DNA of 64,000 nt from Epiperipatus broadwayi. Its lineage: Eukaryota > Onychophora > Udeonychophora > Euonychophora > Peripatidae. The notes under the pieces are model-generated. The model saw only the letters and a program-made list of their open reading frames with translations. It ran no database searches and was not told where the DNA came from. Below are positions 24,506 to 35,442 of this stretch, in pieces. Within the stretch, counting starts at the first letter, position 1; every line of letters begins with the position of its first letter. The stretch is taken from positions 6,732,499-6,796,498 of the forward strand of contig JAQFVV010000012.1 of assembly GCA_028023455.1 (NCBI GenBank), read 5' to 3'. Position numbers and translations under genes: made by a program.

Positions 24506-24680
24506 ATCATCATCATCATTTTTAAACATTATTAATCCATTTCAGGATAAAGGTCTCTCCAAGTTCAATCCATCTTCTCTGATCTCTAGCCTCTCTTCTC
24601 CATGTCATACCAGCACACTTTTTTATTTGATCCATCCATCTCATATGTGGTCTTTTACATTTTTTAGGAATCTACTTTAA
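24506..24680 (-). mobile_element. 3' end of an RTE-like LINE with GAT-repeat tail
   Basis: On the minus strand, a segment from about 24670 to 24545 translates to the RPHMRWMDQIKKCAGMTWRR region followed by EARDQRRWIELGE. This is the characteristic C-terminus of RTE-type endonuclease/RT proteins, where the RPxxRWxDDIKxxAGxxW motif is typical. After the stop it runs into a (GAT)n simple repeat at 24506-24525, the kind of 3' tail RTE elements have. A second copy of the same end lies at 46690-46825. Confidence 0.75.
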
Positions 24681-24819
24681 GATTTCAAGTGATTATGTAT
24701 TATCATCTCTTCTACAAATATGTCAAGCCCAACTTCAAAAGCTTCATAATAAATATAGTCATTTAAAGATAGAAGTTCAACAACTGTCAAAAAGACTAAA
24801 AAATAATTAGTGAATTAAA

Positions 24820-25215
24820 ACATCAAAAGAGATACCGATCTTTGCAAAGAGTGGCCACTTTAGATTCTTTTTGGGTGCAATGATTGCAAAATATAGATAT
24901 CAGAAATGCTGCCACATAACAATTAAATCCAGCAATAAAACTCTTATATGATGACAATGATATTATCAACAGTGGAAGAAATATTTTGATTACTTTTAAC
25001 TAATAATCAAGAATTGAGAAGTCTTTTATCAATTTTATCTATTTACTTAGATATGGACAAAGACAGCTTAATGGAGTCAAAACAATTCATTTAAAAATGA
25101 AAAGGTTCCTATTGAAATACTATGAGAAATTTTAAAATAGGTGATGAGATATTATCTTCAAAAATATTAAATTTTTTTAGAAGTATATGGGTTCATGAAG
25201 TTGTGTCACAATAAA
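24820..25215 (+). pseudogene. RTE-like LINE fragment, linker before the RT
   Basis: This segment aligns with 26010-26360: 'ctttagatt', a 'gatatggacaaagaca' region and a 'gggttcatgaagt' region. In the second copy these lead into the RT. It encodes the degenerate linker between endonuclease and RT. It ends abruptly near 25215, where GC-richer DNA begins. Confidence 0.55.
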
Positions 25216-25990
25216 CATTTCTTTAATCATGCTCTCTGTAGTTTTTGTAAAAAATGGCAGACATTTTGTGCACTCCAGAAAAAACTAGAATGTATTCGAG
25301 AGGTTGTTTTAGATCGCGCGCTGATAACTGGAATTTAATTAAGGCATTGACGTAATGGCAATCGACTATTCCAAGAGATATTTGCTGATTGCAAATATTT
25401 CTGGATAAGAGACAATACCTTATTGGATGTGTATTAATTGTTGCAGTTATCAGAAAGTGATAAGAAGACTGGATAACAACTATACATGGCAGTAATTAGA
25501 GGACAACTCCAGTAGAGAGCAGTCACGCAGTAGCGAGTAGCAGACAGTATGGAGTGCATTACAGTAGAGTTACTGTTCAATTCCAGTAGGAGATAGCTGA
25601 TGGCAGTCACAGTGCTTACTATGAAGAGTTCGTGTACAGCTACACTGGACTGGGGCTAAAGTAGGCCCATTGTGAACCGTTTTGTAGCAGCCAGCCTGAA
25701 AGAACATCGTGGAAATTGAACTTTAGCAAACTGTAGAAATAGATCATTGCAGACCATTCATTTGGAGAGCATCCGCTTGCAGACCATTCATTGGAGAGCA
25801 GTCGGTGCAGACCATTCGTTGGAGAGCATCCATGGCAGAGCATTCAGTGCAGACCATTCGTTTGGAGAGCATCCATTGCAGAGAATATTCAGAGCATTCA
25901 TTGCAGACCATTCATTGGAGAGCATATGCAGTTGAACAGTAGTGAACATTATTGGATAGCCGCACAGTCAGACTGGCAGATATAACATTG
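25216..25990. other. GC-richer insertion between two RTE fragments
   Basis: Base composition rises clearly above the surroundings, with many CAG/GCA words. It carries the 25749-25930 minisatellite. No protein motif is seen. It could be part of an LTR or an unknown element. No terminal repeats were identified. Confidence 0.4.
25749..25930 (+). repeat. Minisatellite, ~28-30-bp unit
   Basis: Units begin GCAGACCATTC at 25749, 25779, 25807, 25849 and 25903, with GCAGAGCATTC or similar variants at 25835 and 25878. Most continue TTGGAGAGCATCC. Both strands are open across it, giving overlapping repetitive frames that I take as by-products of the repeat. Confidence 0.8.
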
Positions 25991-26004
25991 GCACAGTCAT
26001 AAAT

Positions 26005-27600
26005 GCGGATATAACACTCTCTTTAGATTTTTTGAAGCAATGAAAACAATATATGGACTTCAGAAATAATATCACAAATTAATGTGGTAATAGTCTATCT
26101 TATTTGATAACAATGATACTTTGAAAAGAAGGAAATAGTTTGATCATCTTGTGAATAATGATACAAGAATTGAGATAATGACTTTTAATGATATACACAT
26201 TTTTTCTATTCATTTAGATTTGGACAAAGACATTCCACTTAGCAAAATTAAAACATCTCTTTAGTCTTTTAAAAAGAGAAAGGCTACAGATTCTGATACT
26301 TCAAAAATATTGGATTTTTTTAAAGATATTTGGATTCATAAAGTAGTGCCGCCTGATCTTAAAAATATTTATATTGTTTAAAATTTTAAAAATAAAAGGA
26401 ATAAATAATATTATAGTAGATGTCATGGAATATATTACAATAAAGATAATGTCAAGAATTTTATTAAATAAGTTGTTTCCTGTCATAGATGAATGGTTGC
26501 TAGAAAGTCAATGTGGGTTTAGAAAATCAAAAGTCATGGTTTTTGCTCCCATGCAAACGCAAGAAACAGTAACAAAAGAATGACTTGTAAATTGCTTTTA
26601 TTGTTTTTATAGCATTGATTAATTAATCAAACAGGTCTATGGCATGATGAAATCAGAGGAAGTGTTATTATTACAGATTGAAAGTCTGAAACATTTGGGT
26701 TGAAAACTGATGTTAAATATGGATGTATATAGTTCTGACATACTTTTTTATTTTTATGGCAATGATTTTTGGGTTTATTTATAGGAAGTTAAATAAAACT
26801 AGGATCAAGATGTGAAAAAGGTTTGATGGTTAAATTTTTAATTTGAATTGATTAAAAGAGAAAATAAGATCTTCAACTTCTTGAATTCTGAACTACAATA
26901 TGCTGATCACTATGTTATTTTTACCAATCAAATGATGATCTAAAGAATCTACATAATGTTTTGTATGCAATGCATAAAGACTTTGATTTAATAATTAATA
27001 TTTAAAAAATGCAAGTTTATTATCATTCAGTTCTAGAAAAAATTTCTCAGCAACTTTTAGTTTGAATATTATCAACTTGATACTGTAAATCAATTTAAAT
27101 ACATTGGTGTTATTGCTTTGAGCAAGTTAAATTAGGTATTTGATCGTGGTGACTACTGCAACTAAATTAATTGTATAGATAGCTGTTATTTTCGTAATTT
27201 ATTGTATGGAAGTAAAACTTGGACATCCCCTATTAAAACAATATCAAAGCATTAACAAAAATTGATTTAAGGATATTTTATAAAATTTTAAAAATACAGC
27301 GATAAAATCATAAAAGTAATATTTTTTTCTTAATTTATTGGGTGTAATATTATAGAATCCACTACTGCAAAATCCCACCATTGTATTGAGCATGTGGAAT
27401 GATTGAACATAGAAGATTACCTAAAGGATGTTCTATGATGAACTAGAGCATAGTTTTTGTGGAGAAGATAAATACCATTTACATTATAAGGATTGTCCTA
27501 AAGATATTCTAATGAAGTGTAATGATGATTGTTGTCATTGCTAAGGTACTATCAGACATATTGGTAAAGTATTTCAGAAAAAAAAAGTTTTCTGCAGAAG
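26005..27600 (+). pseudogene. RTE-like LINE, RT and C-terminal region, heavily decayed
   Basis: Fragments in family order. A linker with KATDSDTSKILDF is followed by WIHKVVPPDLKN near 26280-26370. The RT start IMSRILLNKLFPVIDEWLLE then QCGFRKSK lies in the open frame at 26374-26583. A GLKTDVKYGCI-like segment follows near 26700. NSELQYADHYVIFTNQ near 26885-26935 is the RT catalytic YADD with the second Asp changed to His. YGSKTWT near 27210 and an EHRRLPK region near 27410 are typical C-terminal motifs. Frameshifts and stops are dense, so it is an old copy. The order and words match the RTE-like proteins often annotated as 'craniofacial development protein 2-like'. Confidence 0.7.
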
Positions 27601-27716
27601 ATATTAAAAGACTGTCATAAAATATAAAATCAGCAGGAAAATGAAGTGGCATGTTCTATGTGTAGATGTATTTAAATGTTTCATAGATTGATTTATAAGT
27701 CATTTCGAAACACATC

Positions 27717-27915
27717 TCTAAAATAGTAATGTGAAAAAATATTCAAATCGAGTTTAAACATAAAATTTAATAATATTTATAGTACGAGTATATTTTCAAT
27801 GCTTTCACATCGTATTCATAGTCGGTCTGCATCGAAAGTATACTCGGTACAATTAATATTATTAAATTATATATTTAAACTCTGTATGATTTTTTTTTCA
27901 CATTAATATTTAGAG
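27717..27915. repeat. Palindromic element
   Basis: The left arm begins CTCTAAAATAGTAATGTGAA and the right arm ends with its near-complement. 'Gagtttaaa' and 'aatttaataatatt' blocks are matched in both arms. Centre near 27816. No coding capacity. Confidence 0.7.
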
Positions 27916-28113
27916 TGGCAGTGTATGGAAATGTAATCTCTAAAGTAGCATTTGTTTAATTCCCTCCTTTTGGTTTTCAAAGGACCATATTTGTTTATGA
28001 GTGGCTGCTATTGATACTGATCTTGTCACCATTATTTAATAAGTATCATATGTAACATTTTGATGTTTACCAATATTTATGTATAATTTGAGGAAATAGT
28101 AGCAAAATTTCTT

Positions 28114-28175
28114 TTAAAATGTTATATAACAGTCGTGTGAAAGTCTGAGTTTGAATCCCTTATATATTAAATTAT
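28114..28175 (+). repeat. Hammerhead-repeat tail fragment
   Basis: 'Gtgtgaaagtctgagtttga' then ATCCCTTATATAT is the 3' end of the dispersed repeat, present here without its ribozyme. Confidence 0.6.
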
Positions 28176-28269
28176 ATATGTGCAGGTGGTGTAAGCATGT
28201 ACAGTGTATTAATTTACATATTAAAACATAGTGAGTTAAAGGTCTGTCTGTCCATCCCTCACATATGTA

Positions 28270-28725
28270 TATAAATGGATTATTCTCCAGTACATGAGGG
28301 ATCAGAATGACTAAATGGTCAGATAGGTAGGATGACAATCTTGGCATTAATGTGGGCTTTGAACATTTCAGCATCAGATTTTCAATGAAATGGATGGCTG
28401 AAGAGTTGTGGGTTGGAGTAGTTTGAAGCCTTTCCATTAAAGTGTGAAGATTGCCTATCTTAATCTAAAGCTGAGCACTGATTGTATATATGTGTGGAAA
28501 TAGTAATCTGGAGCTATCTTAATATAAAGTTGAACACTGATTTATATATGTGTGGAGATAGTAATCTGGCCAACTGATGATTGCTGTTTTAGCATGAAAT
28601 ACATATATTGGTGATTATTTATCTTTTCAACACGTGTATGATCAGGTGGGTCAGCAATATGAGATGGCATGGAGAGTTGAGGGTTGTGTGAAAGTCTGAA
28701 TTCAAATCCCTTATATATTATATTG
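28270..28725 (+). repeat. Hammerhead-bearing interspersed repeat, long copy
   Basis: Starts near 'tacatgagggatcagaatga', passes 'tttcaatgaaatggatggct', the 'cactgattgtatatatgtg' region (which is duplicated here, 28470 and 28530), the ribozyme at 28570, and ends with a B-box-like GAATTCAAATCCC and TTATATAT. It is one of the two most complete copies, the other being at 62440. Open frames on the minus strand are incidental. Confidence 0.8.
28570..28611 (+). ncRNA. Hammerhead ribozyme motif
   Basis: CCAA (28570-28573), CTGATGA (28574-28580), stem-loop TTGCT-GTTTT-AGCAT (28581-28595), GAAA (28596-28599), TACATA, cleavage triplet ATA, then TTGG (28608-28611). Stem I pairs CCAA with TTGG. All invariant core bases are present. 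Weak points are a T-T mismatch at the base of stem II and a C-A mismatch in stem III. Confidence 0.75.
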
Positions 28726-28925
28726 AGGTTAGTAAGAGTACAAATATTATTATTAGTTATTTTCAATGTCAATCTTGACTTCAGAATGACTTTTCCTCTC
28801 ATTGGTTTAACAGGTTACTTAATAGCACATTAATTGGTGCGGTAATGGTAGAGTACATATAGCATGTCACCGATCATTATCTTTATTATAAATTTATTTA
28901 ACGCACATTGATTATGTAAGGAATA

Positions 28926-29227
28926 TTTACTAAGGCAATAAACCTAAAGCATGTGTGATGCGATGTGATGTATTTGGCTTCTCCTTAAACGAAGTCAAGA
29001 ATATCTCAGCAACTATGCCCAGATAAACCTGTTAGCGTGTGGTTGAAAATGCGAAGGTAGGGACCTCTACAGGGCTTAACCACAAGCTTACGCATGCGTA
29101 AGCTTATGGTTAAGACCTGAAGAGGTCCCTACCTTCGCATTTTGCATAAGTTTGTGGTTAAGACCTGTAGAGGTCCCTACCTTCGCATTTTCAACCGCCC
29201 ATGCTTTAGGTTTATTGCCTTAGTAAA
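28926..29227. mobile_element. TA-flanked inverted-repeat MITE with nested palindromes
   Basis: Perfect terminal inverted repeats of about 28 bp, TTTACTAAGGCAATAAACC and onward, at 28926-28953 and 29200-29227. Both are flanked by TA, as expected of Tc1/mariner-type insertion. Inside, a ~45-bp block containing GCGAAGGTAGGGACCTCTAC is inverted around the centre CTTACGCATGCGTAAG (near 29080-29105) and then repeated once more at 29145-29192. Confidence 0.85.
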
Positions 29228-30325
29228 TATCTTTATTATCCATATGTAAACTTTCTAAAAAATTTATGTTTCTTTCTAATGAATTATATTACAATATTTT
29301 TGTAAATACCAATAAATGACATGCTGTGCGTAATGTATCTTTGTATCTATTTAGAATTATGCAAGGTCATAATTATTTTACATAACTAGACATTAACCAA
29401 CTAACTATTCATCAAATATTTAACCAGAAAATGAAGATTTATTTATTTCTAACTAGAGAGTAATAAAACTGCGGAAGACTCCGTATTAGTAAGATAAAAT
29501 GGCCACGTGGTGTATATAAAACACAGTGAAAACTTTATTCTAGATGAGAGGGTTATTATACACAGTATTTTACTTTTAATATTTATGTCTGTGAACTGTA
29601 TTTTAATTTTAAAGAATATTCACATTTTTAAAAAAAATGTTTCAACTAAAAATGCCTTTCTAAAAGTAATCTGATTATTTTTTTTTTACTTTTCTTTAAT
29701 ATGGTATTAATATAAAATATTCCTCTGTAATCAGGGGAGAAAAAAATACTTTTAATAACATATTTCCCAGGAGAATAAGACTGATTAAATATTATAATAA
29801 TGTTAATAAATGCACTTAGAATTAAAAATAATTCTTATGAAAGTCCAAACAATAATAAGTAATTCTGAATTAATCATTATAATTGCTGTAAAGTGCATTT
29901 CTGAATAATTTTATTTTAATAAAAAGAGCAAAGTACTATATATATTTTCCATCTTAAATGTACAATAAAAATTTAGTCTAGATTATGAACATAATATACA
30001 TTTTGTTACAATTTCAAGTTGTTGCTTTGCTCATAACGGTGAGATCACCTTTTTATAATTAATTTACTAAATAAAGTGTTTTATTACTTTTCCTAAAATT
30101 TTGTGGAAAGCTGCTCATAATGGTCACAGAACTCTTTTCAACTGACATCATAAGATCTATTTTTTTAGTAGAATCACTTATAATTTTGAAAGGAAAATTA
30201 TTATTTTCTAATCTCCTAATGTTTCGAGTTTTTTTAAACATAATTTAAATTTTAGAACATTTCCTCTATGACTTTTAATATATGAATTTTTCTCTATAGT
30301 ACAGGCTTTTTCATACCTGCACTTC
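29228..30325. other. AT-rich spacer
   Basis: No coding frame with a motif and no shared repeat. The 60-codon minus frame near 30059 shows no motif. Confidence 0.5.
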
Positions 30326-30329
30326 AATA

Positions 30330-30665
30330 TGTAATATGTAGGGGATTTGAACTCAGACTTTCACACAATCCTCAGCTATCCACACTATCCCATACTGCTG
30401 ACACACTTGATCACACACATGTCAAAAAGATAAATAATCACCAATATCCGTATTTCGTGCTAAACCAGCACTCATCAGCTGGTCCAGATTATCATCTCCA
30501 CACATATATACAATCAATGCTCAGCTTATATTAAGATAGCAAATCTTCATACTTTAAAAGACAGGCTTCAGTACACTTCACAACTCTTCAGGCATCCATT
30601 TCATTGAAAACATGATGATAGAATGTTCAAAACCACATTGGTGCCAACATTTTCATCCTATCCAG
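30330..30665 (-). repeat. Hammerhead-bearing interspersed repeat, minus copy
   Basis: Minus-strand copy. Its tail end, with B box GAGTTCAAATCCCC, lies at the left near 30340 and its 'ttttcaatgaaatggat' region lies at the right. Contains the ribozyme at 30441. Confidence 0.8.
30441..30482 (-). ncRNA. Hammerhead ribozyme motif
   Basis: Minus strand: CCAG, CTGATGA, stem II GTGCT-GGTTT-AGCAC (perfect), GAAA, TACGGATA, TTGG. Stem I closes with a G-T wobble. Stem III is TAC/GGA with one mismatch. All core bases are present. Confidence 0.8.
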
Positions 30666-30669
30666 GTTA

Positions 30670-31304
30670 TCTTCATTTTGTGTGTGACCTTTTGAAGTCT
30701 TTTCTGTTATTATTATTTCAACCTCAATTTTTAATGGTTCATACTAATATAAAGCAATTATTAAGGTTTATTGTGTAGCTCTAAATATTAAAATATTAGA
30801 AAAACATTGTATTAAGAGTATGGCAAACAATGCTAAAATAGCATCACGATGATATGCAAGCATTATTACATGGTAGTTGTAGTCTATTGCTCAGACAGCT
30901 GTATCTATTTTTAGACAGAGCCAAGAATCATTTTATGCTATATTTAAAGCTATTTTGTTTTTTTATATATAAAATTAACTATAAGATTTAAAAATTCTTT
31001 TCCTATTTATATTATTTTTCTTTTTTTAAATAATGTCTGTATAATATGAATTTATAATTTTATAGCTCTGCATGTATTTATTTTTAATTACAAATATATT
31101 TTCATAGTTAATAAGAGATAGAAATGTAAAAAAGATATAGCTAACAATTTACATTTGTAAGCATAATAAATTGCATCTTTCAATTTATTAGAGAATGTAG
31201 AACTTTATCTTTATGTATATTTTATGGTGAAATTCATATAAAAAACTCTTAATAGGAATAAAATTTATATTTTCCCCCAAAGCTTTAAAATTGAATGCAA
31301 GTAA
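30670..31304. other. AT-rich spacer
   Basis: No gene or repeat recognised. Confidence 0.5.
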
Positions 31305-31530
31305 AAAAGTGATTATACAAAAAGTGGATTATTGTTTTTTATGCTGGGTTTGGGAAAAGATAAGGGGGATTTAGATATAAAGGCCATAGAGTTGACAAAG
31401 ATTATGTTGTGAAAATGGGATGGAGCAGAATATGGGAAAACTTAGACTGGGGAATGGGAAATAAACTGGGCATAATTGTTGCGAGATTCTTGACTCCATT
31501 TAAGGAGAAGCTATAGTACATTACATCACA
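31305..31530 (+). mobile_element. LINE 3' end, copy A (5'-truncated)
   Basis: Begins at 'gtgattatacaaaaagtgg' and ends in a CATCACAT-type tail. It aligns with the 3' ends at 34850-35105 and 41168-41425. Only the last ~225 bp of the element are present, the usual outcome of incomplete reverse transcription. Copy B starts directly after its tail. Confidence 0.8.
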
Positions 31531-31539
31531 TATATAGAA

Positions 31540-32580
31540 TCAGTTAAAGTTAAAAATGGGGTGGGACTAAGGCAAGGATGCCCTATGTCACCTATTTTAT
31601 TTTTGTTGTATTTGAGTGAAATGGAGAGAGCAATAGAAAGACTAGGAAGAGGGATAGAGATATCGTTAATATGTGGCAAGGGAGTATATACATTGTCGGG
31701 TCTTTTTTGCGGCTGATTTCTTTTTGTGTGCAGAAAGAAGAGCAGATATAGAAGTTATACTGAGAACATGCACAAGGGTTGGTAAAGATATGGGGATTAA
31801 ATTTAGTGAAGAAAAATCAAATATAATGATGGTAAATTCTGGGGAAAGAGAAGACAAAGATTTCTTATTGGAGAATATAAAGTTAAGTGTGGTGAATAGA
31901 TATAGTTATTTGGGAATCATCTTGAGTAATCAGAAAAATTGCTTGGATGAATGGAAGAAAAAATTGATAAATGAAGCAAAGAAAAGAAAGGGATTGATAA
32001 AGAAATTATCAATGTTTTTATATAATAAATATGATGTAGCTAGAATTGTATGGAAGGGAGTGGCAGTAGCAGGGTTAACATACGGAAATGATGTGTTATG
32101 TGTTAGTAAAGGGGTATTAGATTACTTAGAAAAAGTACAAAGGGAAGTAGGAAGACATGCATTAGATGCAGATGTATGGACAGCAAAGGAGGCAATTCAA
32201 GGAGAAATAGGATGGTCAAGTTTTTATATGAGAAATGCAAAAAGCAAATTGAAAATGTTCAGTAGATTGCAGTTTATGGATAATAAAAGAATAGCCAAAA
32301 TAGTATTTAATTGGGTTACAAGTAAAGAGCAGGCAACAAAATGGGTGAGAAAGGTAAGAGCAGGCAACAAAATGGGTGAGAAAGGTAATGTGGTATGCAA
32401 AAGATTTGGATAAAGAATTTATGTCAGTATACTTATACAAAAGGTGGGATGATTGTGTTAGGAGGTTTGTTGAGTGTTATAGTGGTAAGGAATAAGATAG
32501 AAGAATAGATGCATTAATAAAGAATATGGAGTTTGGAGAGATGAAGAACTAGTATGGAGAGTAAAATGAGTTTAAATATA
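31540..32580 (+). pseudogene. LINE copy B, RT and downstream domain
   Basis: Starts at VKNGVGLRQGCPMSPILFLL (RT motif with QGCPxSP, about 31550-31610). The next RT block, expected as LLFxDD, reads GLFC and then shifts frame at a T run (about 31700). The 246-residue open frame 31673-32413 continues from there through KFSEEKSNIMMVN and YLGIILSNQKNCLDEWKKKL (RT thumb), then GNDVLCVSKGVLDYLEKVQR and EAIQGEIGWSSF, which is the typical post-RT region of these LINEs. A duplication of about 30 bp follows near 32330-32385. The long surviving frame suggests a recent insertion. The catalytic FxDD motif is disrupted, so it is inactive. Confidence 0.8.
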
Positions 32581-32581
32581 T

Positions 32582-34599
32582 TGTAACGATATATAAATAT
32601 GTCGTTACATTAATTTAAAATAAAAACTTAAAAGTTCGCAGATAAAAGTAAAAAACTAAATGCTAAAATTAAAATGTTTGTTAAACGTATATACATTCAC
32701 ACAGAGGCCAAACTTTAAAAATATTTTTTTTAAAAAAACAAATAAGTATTTGAATGTACAAGATTTAAAAATAAAAACAGGTATTAATTAATGTAATCTG
32801 TAAATGGAAATGATTGTTTATGAATTATCGAAAACCAAACTGGCCCTTGGGCTCTTGTATAATTAAAATGATCTGATGAAAGATAGATAAGAAAATAAAG
32901 AGAAATTAGCTTGACCAATGGAATCACTAAGCCTTGGCTCAGACCCTAACGAAAGTGATGGATTAGTGACGTTTTGTTGATTGAATCCGTGTGGATAATA
33001 TAAAAAGGGAAATACAGTTTTTTCGGACAGTTCCAGCATTTTGTGTTTGAGAGATGTGGTAGGACACGCATACCACACTCTCTATTTAAAAAAAAAAATG
33101 AAAAGACTGTGATACCTTGAACCAGCTATTGCCATCTCCAGAACATTATCTTCCAATGGAGGCATCGTGGGAATTAAAAGCAGAAACCTGGACTCTTCTA
33201 CCGTGAGCTATGAACTTTACAAATTAACAACAACAAAAAAAAGTAATTAAGAACTTTCGTCATTGTTTTTTTTAAAGATTCAGCTAATTTAAATTTTAAA
33301 ATGAACTCTTATTTGATTTTCAAATTAATAATTGATTGTTTAAATTTATATAGTTAAGTTTTGCTAAAATCATTTCCATTTTATTATTTTTATTTGTAGT
33401 AATATTTATTGTAGAAATTATTAAATGCATTACATTTAAGTTGGGTATAGACGTTGCATAGATTCATTAGTGGTTGATTGTGTTGTGGTTTTCACAGTCG
33501 ATTAGAATATATAAGTCAACGATGTCACTGCGGTGTCTTATGATGAACACCAAAGGGTCTCCTGTATTCCCTCAGCAATTGATGTTATCGATTGACTTTG
33601 TATTTTGATCGGTTGTGTTTAATTTGGAATGTTTTTGACCGTGGAATCTATGCAGCCGATCTATACTCGACATTATAAAACAAATTGTATAAAAATAATC
33701 TGTGCGAACATATTTAAATGTTAAATTTAAGTCGGGCGTGAATGGCTATATAGTTTTGTAAAGTTATATTAAGGGAGGGTAATCTTAGGTTATTTATTTC
33801 GTAGTTGAATTGGTTCAATGGATTGGATATATTTGTGTAATTGTAGATGTAGTATGAGATCCGCTATGGGCAGGATTGTGTATATATGCCACACACCTTC
33901 TGTTTGCCTATGGATGGGTTTGTAAGATGGCAAAGGACCGTGATCCATTCCTATGGAGTTTTATGTTTATTGTTCTACTTGCCAACAGATGTGACATTCC
34001 TGTTGGTGGAGAGACAATGTCTTCTCTAATTCTACTTATTGATCAGATGTACATTCCTGACAGTATAGTATTTTGTGTTGTCATATTTTTATGCTACATT
34101 GAATACATAAATGTATCAGATGGATTGGCACCAGTTTGATTGCAAATTTTTTGGCCTAAGGTTAAATAAGGGGATAGAATATTTTCTTTTCAAATGCAGG
34201 TCTATGTAGTCTATTCATACTCGACTATCTAAATAAAATATTAAACTCATTGAAACTTAGTTAAATGTAAAATTAAAAGTTAATATAAAAATCTAAAATG
34301 TTAAACTTATTCCTCAAATTAGAATGATTTTATATGTGCGTAAATAAATATTTTTATGTGTTAATTTCTGGCAGTGGCTTTTATTTATTTATATTTAAGA
34401 TATAAATTAAGATATAGATTTTTATCTCTGCGTCTCCACTGAGCTAGTGACTTGGGCTAACGATCTGAATATTTAAAAAAAAGTGGAATCTTAACAGCGC
34501 GTATCTGCCTACTCTATAAATTTTTCTAGGTTTAAATGCCTAGATGGCACCCTGGTAGTTTGCAGATTGCTGTCTCCACTATTGTTTTGGATCGTTATA
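32582..34599. mobile_element. LTR-like element (possible long solo LTR) with ATAT target duplication
   Basis: 2018 bp inserted in LINE copy B. Ends are TGTAACGAT and ATCGTTATA, so TG...TA with a 9-bp inverted repeat carrying one change. The 4-bp duplication ATAT lies at 32578-32581 and 34600-34603. A promoter-like TATAAAAA at 32999 fits an LTR. No second internal LTR, primer site or retroviral-type protein was found. The short open frame at 33876-34139 has no motif. A non-autonomous DNA element is the alternative. Confidence 0.7.
32999..33006 (+). promoter_or_regulatory. Possible TATA box of the LTR-like element
   Basis: TATAAAAA within an AT-poor neighbourhood, followed about 30 bases on by 'ttcggacagttcc', a plausible start-site region. 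Position within the element is LTR-like. This is pattern-based inference only. Confidence 0.35.
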
Positions 34600-34603
34600 A
34601 TAT

Positions 34604-34800
34604 ATAGAAGTAAACAGAACATTGGATGTGAGTTAATTTATGATAATAGTAAAGAAAGTAGTTTATTGTTTAAGGCTCGAATGGGATCTTTCACAACAAG
34701 GGAATATACACGTAAATGGAAAAATATGGGTGATTTAGCCTGCAAGTTGTGTAAGGAAGACATGGAAAATATTAGGCATCTGTTACTTTAATGTAAATGC
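34604..34800 (+). pseudogene. LINE copy B, C-terminal Cys/His motif
   Basis: Reads ESSLLFKARMGSFTTREYTR and then ACKLCKEDMENIRHLLL, a CxxC...HLL motif. This C-terminal zinc-finger-like region follows the post-RT domain in these LINEs. The last Cys of the motif is reached after an in-frame stop (LLL then TAA, then TGT AAA TGC). It joins 32580 once the LTR-like element is removed. Confidence 0.75.
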
Positions 34801-35442
34801 CTGGAAGCAGAAAGGATATAAATAATGAAAGTTATGGAAGATTAAATATGAACAAAGTGATTATACAAAAAGTGAGTTATTGGTTTTTATGCTAGGTTTG
34901 GGAAAAGATAAGGGGGGGTTAGATATGAAGGTCATTGATAAAGATTATGTTGTGGAAATGGGATGGACCAGATTATAGGAAAACTTAGGGTGAAGAATGG
35001 AAAGGGAAGATAAAGTGGCTAACAGGTTTCTCTGGTCATAGATGCTGAGAGATTTCTGACTCCATATAAGGAAAAGTCACAATGCATCACATCACATCAC
35101 ATTAGACATTAGCTAGTTTTGTGATTACAATTGATATGGCTGATTTCATTTATTTCAATAAGATCTAAATAAAAAATTCTGTTGTTGAAGGAATATCTAG
35201 TTAGAGAGTGGATGAGAAAAGAGAGTTGGAGCACAAAGATATAGATTTAATTGAATTTGGAAAGATTGAGGAAAAATATTACTTGGAGAGTGATTTCGGG
35301 ATGCGGACACATTTTAAAATATATATATATCTTTTTGTGTTTATTGTAATGAGGCCTAAAAGCAAGGCATATATAAGATTAATTGGATTTTAGGAGATTT
35401 GCTAATAAAAATTTTTTTACATTTAAATGAGAGAGTAATTTA

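Larger units (their letters stand above)
31531..35105 (+). mobile_element. CR1/L2-like LINE, copy B, split by an LTR-like insertion
   Basis: A 5'-truncated copy beginning inside the RT and ending at a CATCACATCACATCACA tail. It is cut at 32581 by a 2018-bp element and resumes at 34604. Removing the insertion and one ATAT restores TTAAATATATATAGAAG, exactly as found in copy C near 40916. The protein part is treated separately. Confidence 0.85.

Noticed and set aside
25640-25985. Overlapping repetitive open frames on both strands
   Set aside because: The minisatellite unit lacks stops in several frames. Periodic peptides follow from the DNA repeat.
26374-26583. Intact small protein
   Set aside because: The frame is an RT fragment of a decayed RTE-like LINE. 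Frames before and after are broken.
33100-33215. Relation between 'gggaattaaaagcagaaac' here and a similar inverted block at 16060-16140
   Set aside because: The match is short and interrupted. It may be a shared small repeat but is not enough to define one.
33876-34139. 87-codon plus-strand open frame, hydrophobic
   Set aside because: It lies inside the LTR-like insertion, starts without context, matches no retroelement or membrane protein motif, and has no splice or polyA context. Treated as chance.
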